Shown here: positions 49,048-63,200 of the stretch, piece by piece | How the letters are laid out: every line of letters starts with the position of its first letter | Position numbering within the stretch: the stretch's first letter is position 1 | Source: Microbacterium salsuginis | Lineage (GTDB): Bacteria > Actinomycetota > Actinomycetes > Actinomycetales > Microbacteriaceae | Assembly: GCF_012524205.1 (NCBI RefSeq) | Contig: NZ_JABACI010000004.1 | Span: forward strand, 372,001 to 436,000 | Length of the DNA: 64,000 bases | Reading direction: 5' to 3' | The notes under the pieces: generated by a model | Database searches by the model: none | What the model was told of the DNA's origin: nothing | Seen by the model: only the letters and a program-made list of their open reading frames with translations | Position numbers and translations under genes: made by a program

Positions 49048-49843
49048 TCTCGGCACCGGTGACGGTCTCGCGGTGGGCGCGACGGCCGAACTTCTCGGAG
49101 TGACGGTGCGAACCCTGCACCACTGGGATGAGATCGGCCTGGCATCGCCCTCCGAGCGGACGCCGGCCGGTTATCGGCAGTACACCGACTCAGACCTCGA
49201 GCGCCTGGATCGGATCGTCGCCTACCGCCGATCCGGCCTCGGGCTGGAAGCCGTGCGCGAGGTGCTGGATGACACGACCGTCGACGTCAGCGCCCGGTTG
49301 CGTGAGCAGCGGGCTCAGCTCGCCGAGCGCATCGAGGAGCTGCAGGAGCTGGACAGGCGCCTTGAGCGGATGACCGAGGCTCACGAACGCGGCATCCTCC
49401 TGACCGATCAGGAACAGACAGAGACGTTCGGCGACGACTGGGATCCGCAGCGCTCGGCCGCCGCACGCGATGTGTGGGGAGGCACTACCCAATGGGCGCA
49501 GTTCGCGGAACGCTCCGCTTCTCGCACGCGCGAGCAATGGCAGGAGCTCTCGTCGGCGATGTCGTCGCTCCAGCGCGATCTCGGTGATGCCCTCGGCCGT
49601 GGTGTCCTACCCGGCAGCGCAGAGGCGAACGCGCTCGTCGAACGCCATCGCGAGATCTTCTCGAACTTCTTCCCGTTGACGCGCCAGATGCAGGTCTGCC
49701 TGGGCCGGATGTTCGAATCCGACCCGGGCTTCGCCGCACACTACAACGGCATCCGCGCCGGCGTGGCCCCGTGGTTCCGGCAGATCATCGACGAATCCGC
49801 TCGCGCGCACGGGATCGACCCCGACACCGCCACGTGGCGGTGA
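49040..49843 (+). CDS. MerR-family regulator with TipAS-type drug-binding domain
   Basis: 267 residues. MerR winged helix AVGATAELLGVTVRTLHHWDEIGLASPSERTPAGYRQY, a dimerisation helix, then a C-terminal TipAS-like domain (about 115-267: GDDWDPQRSAAARDVWGG, ...HREIFSNFFPLTRQMQVCLGRMFESDPGFAAHYN). TipAS domains trap thiopeptides and other drugs and switch on the promoter. ATG at 49040 is preferred (GGTGAG about 10 bases upstream); ATG 49031 is possible. Autoregulation is indicated by the operator. Confidence 0.92.
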   Translation: MVDLGTGDGLAVGATAELLGVTVRTLHHWDEIGLASPSERTPAGYRQYTDSDLERLDRIVAYRRSGLGLEAVREVLDDTTVDVSARLREQRAQLAERIEELQELDRRLERMTEAHERGILLTDQEQTETFGDDWDPQRSAAARDVWGGTTQWAQFAERSASRTREQWQELSSAMSSLQRDLGDALGRGVLPGSAEANALVERHREIFSNFFPLTRQMQVCLGRMFESDPGFAAHYNGIRAGVAPWFRQIIDESARAHGIDPDTATWR

Positions 49844-49849
49844 GGGGAC

Positions 49850-52495
49850 TCAGCCTCCGGGCGTGAGCACGAGCGTGTCGACGGTCGCGGCGTCGACCGC
49901 ATCGGGCGTGAAGGCCCATGGGGCCAGCTCCGCTCGCTGCCACGCCTCGGTCTGGTCGATGTAGTTCGGGTGGAAGGTGTGGCCGCTCGCACCCGTCAGG
50001 TGGTTCCAGCCCGAGGCGTCGAAGTCCGCGAGGTCGACCACCATGCGCATCGACGGAACCGTCACCGTCGCGAAGTCGGAGCCGAGTGACCAGCCGGTGG
50101 CATTGACCACCGAAGAGCCGCCGCCGACCGCGAAGGGTCCGCGATTGAAGAGCCACTCGATGGGGGCGATGCCCGACGTGCCGAAGGTGTCGTTCACGAG
50201 CGGCAGCGCGTGCAGCGAGCCCCAGTTCCAGCGCGACGGGTTGTCGCCCTGGATCGCCGTGAGCCGCTCGCGCGCGTCGATCGCCGAGCGCTTCAGCATG
50301 TCTGTCATGCCCGCGACGCCGAGCGCCTGGTTCGTCCACCACGGCGACTCGGGGTCGTCGAGCAGGGTGTCGACGACGAGGAACATGCGGCCCTGGTCGC
50401 CGAGCGGCACCGGGTTCTCACGCTCCTCCACGAACACGTTGCGAGCCAGGGTGTCCCACAGCACGTTGGCGTACGCGGCGGCCGGTGAGTCGGCGGCGTT
50501 CTGACCGTCCCACTCACGCAGCAGATCGAGCGCGGCATCCGTCTCGTCATCTCCGGTCGTGACGTCCAGGTAGGCGGCCGTCAGCCGCACCCCGATGAAG
50601 GAGTGGTTGTCGGCCTGCACGGCGAGGAGGTCTTCGGCGGTAAGAGGGCCGTTGGCGATGCGGCGCTGCAGCATCTCGGTGATGCGCGCGGCACGCCACC
50701 CGTAGTCCCAGTCGCGAGTGAGGAAGTGCGGGTAGTCGTCGCCGACGATCGCGTTGTTCGCCGTGACGATGTAGCCGTCTTCCGGGTTGTACACGACGGG
50801 CAGCTCCTCGAACGGGATGAAGCCCTGCCATGCGTAGGTCGAGTCCCAGCCCGGCTGCGGCATCGACCCGTCGCCGGCACCGCGGATCGGCAGCTTGCCG
50901 GGCGTCTGGTACCCGATGTTCCCCTCGACATCGGCGTAGACGAGGTTCTGCGCTGGCACGTCGAACTGCGCCGCCGCGCCGCGGAAGTCGTCGAAGTCGC
51001 GGGCGGTGTTCAGCGCGAAGATGGCGGTCGCGGTGGTGCCGGGCTCGAGAGCCGTCCACTTCAGCGACACGGCGTACTCGCCGTCCGGGGCGGCCGTCGG
51101 CGCCGTCACCGTGCCGTCGGTGCCGGTGAAGGGCTCGTCAGCGATCGCCGTGAAGTCGTCGGTCAGGCCCGAGACGATGGGGCCGTTGACCGTGGAGCGG
51201 ATGCTGAGCTCGACGTCTTCGCCGCCGGCGACCTTCAGCGTCTCGGTGCGCTCCTCGAGCGGCACCAGCGCGCCGTCGTACCAGTACGAGTCGCCCTCGA
51301 TCTTCTCGAGGTACAGGTCGGTCACGTCGGTGGTGAGGTTGGTGAAGCCCCACGCGACGCGGTCGTTGTGGCCGATGATGACGCCCGGCACGCCCGCGAA
51401 GCCGAAGCCGGCGACGTCGAACGGGCACTCCTCCGACACGTCGCCGCACTTCAGCTGGATCTGGTGCCACACGCTGGGCAGCGATGCGCCGAGGTGCGGG
51501 TCGTTCGCGAGCAGCGGCATCCCCGACTCGGTCAGGTCGCCCGAGACCACCCACGAGTTCGAGCCGATGCCCTCGCCCACGCCTCCGACGAGGGTGCTGA
51601 CGGCGGCCACGACGTCGCTCACCTCGGTCCACTCGACCGAGGCCGACGGCTCAGACTCGGTCTCGGCCTCTGTCTCGGCATCCGTCGCCTCGCCGTCTTC
51701 GGCGATGTCGGGCACGGTGCCGACGGCCGGCACGGTCGAGATCTCGGGCACGATCACCGGATTTCGGTCGAACGGGTACGCCGGGTACAGCTCGTCGATC
51801 TCGGCCTGCGTGAAGTCCGGCGCGATGACGGCGCGCTCGGTCTCGTCCTCGATGTTGGAGCGCAGGTCCCAGGCCATCGCCTTCAGCCACGCCACCGAGT
51901 CCGCGGGCGTCCAAGGCTCGATCTCGTAGCCGGAGTTCTGCAGGCCCAGCACCGCGTACTCGAACGACGCGTCGGGGCCGTCGTGCTCGGCGAGATAGGC
52001 GTTCACACCGTCGGCGTACGCCTCGTAGTAGGCGCGCTCGGTGTCGCCGAGGGCGTCGACCTCCTGCTCGGCGATCTCGCGCCAGCCGAGGGTGCGCAAG
52101 AAGCGGTCGGTCTCGAGCTGGGACTCGCCGAAGAGCTCCGAAAGCCGGCCGCTGGTGACGTGCCGGCGGAAGTCCATCTCCCAGAACCGGTCCTGCGCGT
52201 GCACGTAGCCCTGCGAGAAGAACAGGTCGTGCTTGGAGTCGGCCGTGATGGTCGGGATGCCGAGGCCGTCGCGCTGCACCGTGACCTGGTCGTCGAGCCC
52301 GGCGACGGCGACCTCCCCGCTCAGCTGCGGGAACGACCGCTGCACCGTGTAGACCACGAATCCCACGGCGATCAACGCGAGCACCACGACCCCGGCGAGC
52401 ACGCTGTACAGCGTGATGCCGATCTTGCGCCCGATCGAACGTCCGCGCGGGGCGTCGTCATCGATGGCGTAAGGCGAGCTGGGCGGCTTCGACAT
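49850..52495 (-). CDS. Penicillin acylase-family hydrolase (peptidase S45), membrane anchored
   Basis: 881 residues, Ntn-hydrolase precursor. N-terminal cytosolic segment, one membrane helix (about 24-50), the alpha-chain region (DGLGIPTITADSKHDLFFSQGYVHAQDRFWEMDF), an acidic spacer (ATDAETEAETESE), then GIGSNSWVVSG where the Ser in SNSW (near residue 313) would become the N-terminal nucleophile after self-cleavage; ANDPHLGASLPSVWHQIQL follows. Substrates may be N-acyl compounds such as acyl-homoserine lactones or penicillins. argG lies 167 bp upstream on the same strand. Confidence 0.92.
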   Translation of the reverse strand: MSKPPSSPYAIDDDAPRGRSIGRKIGITLYSVLAGVVVLALIAVGFVVYTVQRSFPQLSGEVAVAGLDDQVTVQRDGLGIPTITADSKHDLFFSQGYVHAQDRFWEMDFRRHVTSGRLSELFGESQLETDRFLRTLGWREIAEQEVDALGDTERAYYEAYADGVNAYLAEHDGPDASFEYAVLGLQNSGYEIEPWTPADSVAWLKAMAWDLRSNIEDETERAVIAPDFTQAEIDELYPAYPFDRNPVIVPEISTVPAVGTVPDIAEDGEATDAETEAETESEPSASVEWTEVSDVVAAVSTLVGGVGEGIGSNSWVVSGDLTESGMPLLANDPHLGASLPSVWHQIQLKCGDVSEECPFDVAGFGFAGVPGVIIGHNDRVAWGFTNLTTDVTDLYLEKIEGDSYWYDGALVPLEERTETLKVAGGEDVELSIRSTVNGPIVSGLTDDFTAIADEPFTGTDGTVTAPTAAPDGEYAVSLKWTALEPGTTATAIFALNTARDFDDFRGAAAQFDVPAQNLVYADVEGNIGYQTPGKLPIRGAGDGSMPQPGWDSTYAWQGFIPFEELPVVYNPEDGYIVTANNAIVGDDYPHFLTRDWDYGWRAARITEMLQRRIANGPLTAEDLLAVQADNHSFIGVRLTAAYLDVTTGDDETDAALDLLREWDGQNAADSPAAAYANVLWDTLARNVFVEERENPVPLGDQGRMFLVVDTLLDDPESPWWTNQALGVAGMTDMLKRSAIDARERLTAIQGDNPSRWNWGSLHALPLVNDTFGTSGIAPIEWLFNRGPFAVGGGSSVVNATGWSLGSDFATVTVPSMRMVVDLADFDASGWNHLTGASGHTFHPNYIDQTEAWQRAELAPWAFTPDAVDAATVDTLVLTPGG

Positions 52496-52662
52496 TGAAG
52501 GTCTTTCCGGTCGGCGAGGGAGGCACGCGATACCACGCGGCACGAAACCCGGTACCGCGCGTCGGGTCGCTGGGCACCGTTCGGAATCGTAACCCGCCGC
52601 GTGCCCTGTGCCGAATCTGCACCGCCGCCAGCACGCAGGTCGGACTATGCGCCGGCTTCGGG

Positions 52663-54189
<1,527 letters not shown>

Positions 54190-54265
54190 TCACCCGGCAG
54201 CCCTAGATCTGGCCCCTGATCTGGCCCTAGGCTGACCCCAACTGTGGCTCAGGGGGTCGGAACAC

Positions 54266-57200
54266 ATGCAACGTCGGCGTCGGTGGCTGGCAGGACTCAC
54301 CGTGGTCGCCTTGGCGACCGCATCCGTCGTCTTCGGAGTCGCGCCGGCCGCAAACGCCGCCGCCTTCTCGATGTCGAAGACCGCCGTCGAAGCGGGACCC
54401 TTCAGTCCCGGCGACAGCGTGACCTATCAGATCAGCGTGGCGTGTTCGGCGCCGACCGAGGCGGGGTGTTTCAACACCGTGCTCAGCGACCCGCTGCCCG
54501 ATCCGCTCATCTTCAACCCGGCGATCCCGAACCCCGTGACCGTGTCGATCGCCCCGCCTGCGGGTCAGCCTGCGGGGGAGTACGACCTGCAGGTCGACGC
54601 GGCCGGCAACAGCTTCACCGTGACGCCGGGCCTCGACGTGGATGTGGATCCCGTGGTGTGGCCGGGCGGCTACACCATGACGGTCACCGTGAACGCGATC
54701 GTCGACCCCGCCACCGACGGCACGTGGGACGGCGCGACGGTGACCAACACGGCGACGACCACCGGCGACAACGCCCCGGTGGTGACCGCATACGCCGACA
54801 TCATCCTCGACGTCGAGACGACCCTCGTGCCGAGCATCGTGAAGACGGTCTCGCCCACGAGCACCATCCCCGCCGTTGCGGGACAGCCCGTCGACTGGAC
54901 GGTCGTTCCCGGCAACAACTCGAACCAGAACGTCGACACGATCGTGGTGCAGGACCCCATCACTCCGCCGAGCGAGTTCGGCGGGTACCTCGATGTCACC
55001 GACTACGACGTGACCGCACCCACCGGCACCACCAGCACGACGACCGAGTACTACGTCGACGGCGCCTGGACCACGACCGTGCCGGATCCGATCAGCGACT
55101 CCGGCGGTATCCGCGTCACGTTCACCGGCACCTTCGCGCCCGGTGCGACCGGGAATGTCGTCGTGCATACGGTGACGAACGAGACGGTGGCCGACATCCC
55201 CGACGACACCGATGTGACCGTCACCAACGACGCGCAGTCGACCGTCGCCACCGGCGGCGAGACCAGCGACCCCGTCCCCGATGACGCGAGCATCACGATC
55301 GCCCAGCGCCTGCCCGACGTGACCGTCGAGAAGTCGTTCGCCGACAGTTCGCTCACCAGCGGCCAGAGCACGACCGCGACGATCACCTCGACCGTCGGCG
55401 CGCAGAACGTGCAGACGCTCACGGTCACCGAGCCGTCGGCCGGCACGGCCACGTTCACGGAGCAGGGCCTGACCTTCGACGGATTCGGGGACGGAATCGC
55501 CTGGCCGGTGGCGGCGACCTCGGCCGAGATCACCTACACCTACAGCGATTGCGCCGAGAGCACCGCGTCGACCACGACGCCTGACACCCTCCCTGCTCCC
55601 ACCGACGGGTGCACTGTCGAGGGCTTCACGGTCGTCTACTCGTCGACCGGCAACGGGATCGTGTCGGGCGCGTACACGACGATCCCCATGGACGTGACGG
55701 CCCTCCCGACCGAGACGGCGGTCGCGAGCACGAATGTCGTCGACACCGCGGTCGAGAACACGCAGGGTCAGACCGGCGTCGACGACGCCGAGGCGCCCTT
55801 CACGATCGAACCCCTCTTCCTCGACACGTCGGTGACCAAGTCGATCGCCCCCGAGACCATCTGGGGGGTGCCGGGCACGGATGCCGACATCACGCTCACG
55901 GGCAATGTCACCCCCGAATCCAACGCGGGCTCCGAGAGGCTGGTCATCTCGGATCCGGTCGATCCCACGGCGGAGTCGGAGTTCTGGGACAACTTCACGG
56001 CGACCGAGATCGACAACACCGATATCCCCGAATGCACGACATTGACCGTGCGGTACTGGGACGAGCCGGACGGCCCGTGGACCGACTTCCCCGGTGCCAC
56101 CGAAGTGCCCGGTCCGGAGCAGCTGTGGTCGTACCAGATCCCGACGGAGCTGCAGGACGACATCGGCGGCATCCAGTTCGAATACCTGCCGATGGACGCT
56201 GAGGGATGCCCGGAACTGCTCCAGCCCGGATTCACCGTCGTGACGCACATCGACGTCGAGGTGACCGATCCCCACGACGAGGAAGTCACATTCACCAACA
56301 CCGCTCAGTCGCTGGTCGACAACCCGGACGCCGGTGGCGAGCACACCGCCGATGCCTCCGACGATATCAATCTGCTGCCGATCGACGGCGGTCCCGGCCC
56401 CGACTTCCTCGACAAGGAGTGGACGCCCGACGACGACGTTCCGGCGCAGTCGGGCGAAGTGCGCACCGCGCGCCTGTGGTGGTCGACCGACGGCCTCAAC
56501 ATCTCGGAGATGACCCTCACCGACATCTCCGAGACCGAGGATCCGCAGAACACGGTCGCCACCGTCTACGACGCGTTCGACCTCGTCCGGATCGATCCGA
56601 TCACCCCCGACACCGACCCGCTGATCGTGGATGACGTCGTCACCGAGGTGTCGCTGTACCTCGACGGTGTCGGTTGGACCGACATCACCGCCCAGGCCTG
56701 CGCGAACGGCTGCGACGGCGAGTTTGGCGGTTACACGCTCACCGGCCCGCAGGCCGCCGACGCGCTCGCCGTGCGCATCGTGCTGACGGAGCGCACCGCG
56801 GGGGCCGGGGTCGGCTCGTCCTACGACCGCCGGCCGCTCGATCTCGACTTCCGGGTGCGCGACACGCTCCGCAGCGACCCGTCCCAGTGGGTGCTGGGCG
56901 ATCTGCACACCTACACCTACAACACCGGTGAGCCCGGCCTGGTGGACAACACCGCGAGTGCGGGCGGTGTCAACACCGCGACCGGCGTCGACAGCGTCGA
57001 CGTCGACAACGACACGATCCTGATCGTGGACGAGCCGATCAATGCCGCGCTCACCAAGGACTTCGATCAGGACCAGCTCGGTCTGCCGGACGCGGCCGCG
57101 GGCGTCGACCCGGGCGACTATCCGCTCATCAGCGCCACGCTCGTCGCGACGAACACCTCGTCCTCGCGCGTGTCGGGCATGGTGATCGATGAGCCGTCGG

Positions 57201-60200
57201 CGACGCAGCCGGACCCCACCGTGTTCGAGACGCTGAACCTCTATGACATCGACGCGATCCAGCGTCCGCAGGGCATCTCGGAGGCGCAGACCACGATCAC
57301 CCTCGACCGCGACGGCGCGACGACCGGCTACACATACGCCGAGGCTCTCGCCCTCGCGCCGGGCGACCTCGCCGACGTGACGGGCGTGTCGGTGGCCTTC
57401 CGCTCCGGCGACGGCAGCGCCGTCATTCCGTCGACCGCCACGGGCTCGCTCACCCTGACGTGGCAGTTGCGCGACATGCTCCGCTCGGATCCGTCCCAGC
57501 CGGTCACCGTCACCCCCGACGGCGAGAGCATCGTCAACGACGCGCACACCCAGCTCGAGAGCCCCGTCCTCGACGAATGCGCCGACAACCAGTGCGGCAC
57601 GGGCGCGGCCGACGCCAGCGACGAGTTCGTCATCGTGGCCGCGAGCTATGCCATCGAGACGACGAAGTCCATCACTCCGGCATCGATCTACGAGGACCAG
57701 TCCAACACCTACGTCACCGCGCTCGGCGGGCGCCCGAACGGCACCGCTCGTACGACCTTCTTCAGCCTGACCGACACGACGGCGACGTTCTGGAACACGA
57801 TGGACTACGCCTCGGCGCAGATCACCGTTCCGGCGCCGGTGAACCAGGTCGCGATGGACGTGCTGGTCGACGACGACGCGGGCAGCGACGTGGTCTACAC
57901 CGAAGTCGGCGGCGCGCTCGTCGCGACGTGCAACGGCCTTCCGATCACCGATGACTCGCCGTGCTGGGCCGACGGCGAGTGGACGGATGCCGCAGCCGGC
58001 AGCACCGTCACCTTCGACCTTCCCGACGGGGTCACCGACGAGGGCACCGTCGTCGGCGTGCGCTTCCGCGCCCAGCAGGTCGACGCCGAGGGCGACGTCG
58101 TGCAGTGGGAGCGGCCGTTCAACCCGCAACTCACGTTCTCGCTGACGACCGAGCGCCGCGAGTTCCTGCGCAGCGACCCGACGGTGCTGGTGTCGACCAC
58201 ACGTCCGGATCTGCAGCCGAACCCGGGCGAGACCGAGCTGGGCGTCATCAGCGACGACGTCCAGTCGTTCAGCACCGCGCAGTTCGGCGAGGCCCAGGAA
58301 TTCCAGCAGACGGGCCAGGCCGCCGACTCTGCGGTCGTACTGCACCGCCCGAACGCGGTGAGGATCACCAAGACCCGCGGGTCGTCGACGCTGATCAGCC
58401 CGAGCGGCACGATCCCGTACATCATCGTGGTCCAGAACAGCGGGCAGTGGGACATGACGGGCTTCCACGTCGTGGACCAGGTGGAGACGGATGCCGAGGG
58501 CTCGCTGCTCGTGGAACCCGATCCGACGGCATACACCTTCGCGCTGTCCGGGCCGGGTGCGCCGGCCGACCCCGGGTTCACGGCATCCCTCAACGAAGAC
58601 ACCGGCGAGCTCTCGATCGACGGTCCCGCCGACTTCGTGTTCAACGCGGGCTGGACGCTCACGGTGAACGCGCCGCTGATGTTCCGTGATGACGTGACCC
58701 CGGACACGACGGTGAGCAACGAGGTCACGGTGACCTCGGATCGCCTGTTCGAGACGTGCGAGGGGACCACCGTCGTGAACGGCGTCGACCTGACCCCGAA
58801 GCCGGTGGAGAACACCCCGCCCGGCGTGGCGGCGTGCTCGGCCGACACCGAGATCACGCCGCTGGCCAGTGCGACGATCGCCGCGAAGAAGTACGTGCAG
58901 GGCAACAACGCGGGTGACCCCGCGGTCCCCGGAGACGACGACCTCGGCGTGCTGAACGTCGAGGGCGACGCAGCCGCGTGCGACCCGAGCGTCCCGGGCG
59001 TGACCGATGACGGGTTCTACTCGTACCCGTGCGCTCCGGTGACCCGCCCCGGTGGCGAGGAGACCTGGCGCATCGACTTCACCAACGCCGGCAACACCAG
59101 TGCCCGAGTGGTCGCCGCCGTCGACACGCTGCCCGAGGTCGGCGACCAGGGCGTCATCGTCCCGGCCGATCGCGAATCCGAGTTCCCCGTGACGCTTTCC
59201 GGCACGTTCTCGGCCAACCTGCCCGAGCTCGTCGACAGCGAATACGCGAGCTACAGCGTCTACCTCTCGCCGGTGCAGCTCACCCAGGCATGCAACACGA
59301 ATGCCATCAAGGTGTGGACCGAGAACGCTTCGGCAGATCCCACGTGCAACTTCGACTGGGAGCTGGCGTCTCCCGCGACGCTCCAGGCGGCGCGCAGCAT
59401 GATGATGGTGCTCGAGTACGAGAACCCCGATGTGCTGTCGCCCCCTCCGGGCTTGCGCCCCGGCGAGACGCTGCGCCTGACATACGAGACGCAGACGCCG
59501 TTCGTGCTGCCGGCCAACTCGGCCGTCCCCGACGGTCTCCCGGTGGCGTACAACTCCTTCGCGACGGCATCCCGCTCGAACGCGACGGTGACGCAGCCCG
59601 AGCGGCCGTCGCTCGTCGTCGAGCCGCAGAAGGTGGGCGTTGCCGCCGCGACCGGTCAACTGCTGCTGGCGAAGGATGTCGAGGCGCCCGACTTCGCCAC
59701 CGACGTCGACCTGCCCGAGAGCTACCCGCTGCTCGTGACGTGCACCTCCGGCGGGGAGGCTGTCACCCTTCTGCACGAGGACGGCAGTGACGCCAGTCGT
59801 CCGTCGGTGGCCGCCGACGGCACGGTGCTCGCCTACAACAGCACGACCGGTGGTCCGGTGAACCTGCCGCTGTTCTCGACGTGCACCGTCGTCGAGGACC
59901 CGGTTATCCCGGGCGTGACAGTGACCGTCGATCCCGAGGACGGTGTGATCGCCGACCGTGACTGGAGCGAGGAACCGTCCGTCTGGGACCCCTATAGCGG
60001 CGACCCGGAGCAGTCATCGATCCAGGTCACAAACCAGTACGCGGCGGGCGGTTTCACCGTCGAGAAGAGCGTAGACAACGGCGGCGCCGTCAACCAGGAC
60101 GACATCCCGATCGTGTACGACCGCACGTACTCCTTCGAGGCGAGCTGCACCTACCTCGACCAGGAGACCATCCCCGAGGTCGATCTCGAGTTCACGCTCG

Positions 60201-63200
60201 CCGACGGCGAGTCCAAGACGTTCTCCGACATCCCGGCGGGCGCCGAGTGCACCGTGACCGAGACGGATGCCGGCGGCGCGCCCGTCACCACGGTCCTGGT
60301 GACGGAAGACGGCGTCGCGGGCGATCCGGCGACGTCGACCGAGGCATCCTTCACGATCCTCCCGTACGCCGAGGGCTCGACGACCGCGCTCACGCTCGTC
60401 GGATTCGAGAACGCGTTCACGACCGGACCGGTCGAAGTCACCAAGGTGATCGTCGACCCCGGTGGGTGGGGAACAGCCGACTTCACCGTCGAGATGTCGT
60501 GCACGCTCGACGGCGTGACGCCGAACCCCGTCTTCGAGGACTCGGCCACGCTCAACGCGACGAACACCACGTGGCTGGTCGAGGACCTGCCCACCGGCGC
60601 CGAGTGCACCGTCACCGAGACCGCGGACGGCGGCGCGAACTCGTCGACCCCGAGCGTCACGGTCACCGTGGGCAACGACCCACAGGTGCCGGTGGAGGCC
60701 GCGATCACCAACACGTTCACGATCGGCTCGCTCGAGGTGCAGAAGCAGCTCGACGGTGCACCGGCCGACGCGCTCGACCCGGCGACGACATACGAGTACG
60801 AGGTGAGCCTCGCGTGCACCCGGGTCGTCAACGGCGAGACTGTCGACGTGGCTGTCCCCGGTGGCGCGACGCGCACCATCACCGGCGCCGGTACGGCGCT
60901 CTACGAAGGGCTGCCGACGGGCGCCGAGTGCACCCTCACCGAGACGGACGCAGGTTTCGCCACCGGCACGCCCACGATCGACCCGACGCCGGTGATCATC
61001 GGCGAGGGCGCCACCCCGGTCGTGGTCACCGTGACGAACGAGTTCGAGAACGGTGCCGTCTCGGTCGCCAAGACCGTGGACGCTCCCGACGGGTTCCCCG
61101 TCCCGGACTCGTTCACCGCAACGGTGTCGTGCACCTGGCAGGGGGCCGACGTGCCCCTCGCCGACGACGGCGCAGTCACGATCGTCCCCGGCGAGGACCC
61201 GGTGGTGATCCCGGATGTGCCCGTCGGCTCGATCTGCACGGTGGCCGAGGACGACTTCGGTCAGACCGGCACGACCGTGACGCCGGAGTCGATCACCGTG
61301 ACCGCGGCAGACCAGACGTTCGGCTTCCAGGTCGAGAACACGTACGAGTGGGCGTCGCTCGAGGTGGGCAAACTCGTCGAGTCGGCCGCCCCCGAGGTGC
61401 CGACCGGCTTCGAGTTCCACGTCGTCTGCACCTTCCAGGGCGAGACGGTGGTGGACGAGACGTTCACTTTGAACCAGGACGAGACCGAGACGATCACCGA
61501 GATCCCGGCGCGCTCCGAGTGCACGGTGACCGAGACCGACGAACGCGAGGCCGACGCCACCGTCACCGAGGCCGACGTGCCGGGTGTCGGGGGAGACCTC
61601 GCGCCGATCATCGATCAGGAGACGCGCACGGTCGTGATCCCCGAGCTGCAGCCTGACGGCACGGCCGAGGTCAACACCGTGACCTACACGAACCTGTACG
61701 ACGCGACGGCGCTCGTGCTCGTCAAGGAGTTCGAGGGCGCGGGCGCCGACCAGTTCGGACTCGACCAGACGTTCACGTTCACCGTCACGTGCACGTTCGC
61801 GGGCGAGACGCTCATCGACCAGCAGGTCGAGCTGAACGCCGAGAACGGCTGGAGCACACCTGTCCACGACGTGGTCGCAGGCTCGGAGTGCACGGTCGTC
61901 GAGAACGACCTCAACGGGGCCGACGCCGTCGTGATCGAGCCGAACGACGGCGAGAACACCTCGATCGGCACCGGAATCGTGCCGCCTGGGGGCGGTCTGG
62001 TCACCGTGACCGCGACGAACTGGTATCTCACCGGTTCGCTCGAGGTGACGAAGACCTTCGCGGGTGATGGCGCCGACAAGTTCGGCGGCTCCGCGTTCGA
62101 GCTGAGCCTGCGGTGCGTGCGCGACGGCGAGGTCGTCGACATCCCGGACGGCCGGATCCGCGTCGTCAGCGCCGACGTGCCGACCGCCCTGTGGGAGAAC
62201 CTGCCCACCGGCTCGCAGTGCCTCCTCACCGAGGTCGACGACGGCGGGGCGAACTCGACCGAGATCCTCGACGCGCAGGGCAACGTGGTCGCCGGCGACG
62301 GCGAGGGATACACCTTCACCGTCGTGACGGATCCGACCATCCTGAGCGTCGAGGACCAGCCGCAGCCGAGCCTCGAGGTGCGCAACACGTTCAACTTCGC
62401 GCAGGTCTCGGTCAGCAAGGCCGTCGACGACAGCGGAGCGGTCGACCAGAACGGCGAGCCGATCGCGTACGGTCCGTTCGAAGTCGAGCTCTCGTGCCTG
62501 TGGAACCAGCAGCAGGTGAGCGCGGCCGAAGCGATGACGCAGACGATCGCGGACGGCGAGACGGTGACCTGGACGGAGCTGCCCGAGGACGCCGAGTGCA
62601 CCGTCACCGAGACCGACGACGCCGGCGCCCAGTCGACGACCATCGTGGTCACCGAGGGCGGCGACACCGCCGATCCGCAGACGGCGACCACGACGCCGCT
62701 CGCGCCCCTTCCGAACACGGATGCTGCAGACCAGACGTCGGTCGCGATCACGAACACGTTCGGCGTCAGCGATCTCGGCATCGCCAAGGTCGTCGACGGC
62801 ACGGCGGCGTCCACGGTGACACGCACGTTCCCGGTGGATGTGACGTGCGTGCTCATCGATGCGTCGCATCCGGCTCCGGGCCTGATCGTCCACGATGCCT
62901 CGTACGACATCGGCGGACCCGGCGGGCTCACGGCCGACATCGAGAACCTGCCGGCCGGCAGCGAGTGCACCGTCACCGAGACGAACACCGGCGATGCCGA
63001 CCGCACGACGATGACGATCGACGGCGAGGAGCAGCCCGGTACCACCGGCACGGTGACACTGGCGTCCGGTCAGGTGGCGATCGTCTTCACCAACACGTTC
63101 ATCGCACCGCTTCCGCCGACGGGTCTCGAGGCGAGGGCGACGGTGATCGCCCTCGCGCTCGGGTTCCTGGTGATCGCGGGCGGCGTGGTGCTCGTCATCG

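Noticed and set aside
54227..59776. 1849-codon open frame antisense to the giant surface protein
   Set aside because: Its translation is Arg/His/Val-rich low complexity with no domain; the sense frame has a signal peptide, repeats and sorting signal. High GC keeps antisense frames open.
60014..62893. 959-codon antisense open frame over the DUF5979 repeats
   Set aside because: Same reason: a codon-position shadow of the repeat array, with no start signal or family pattern.
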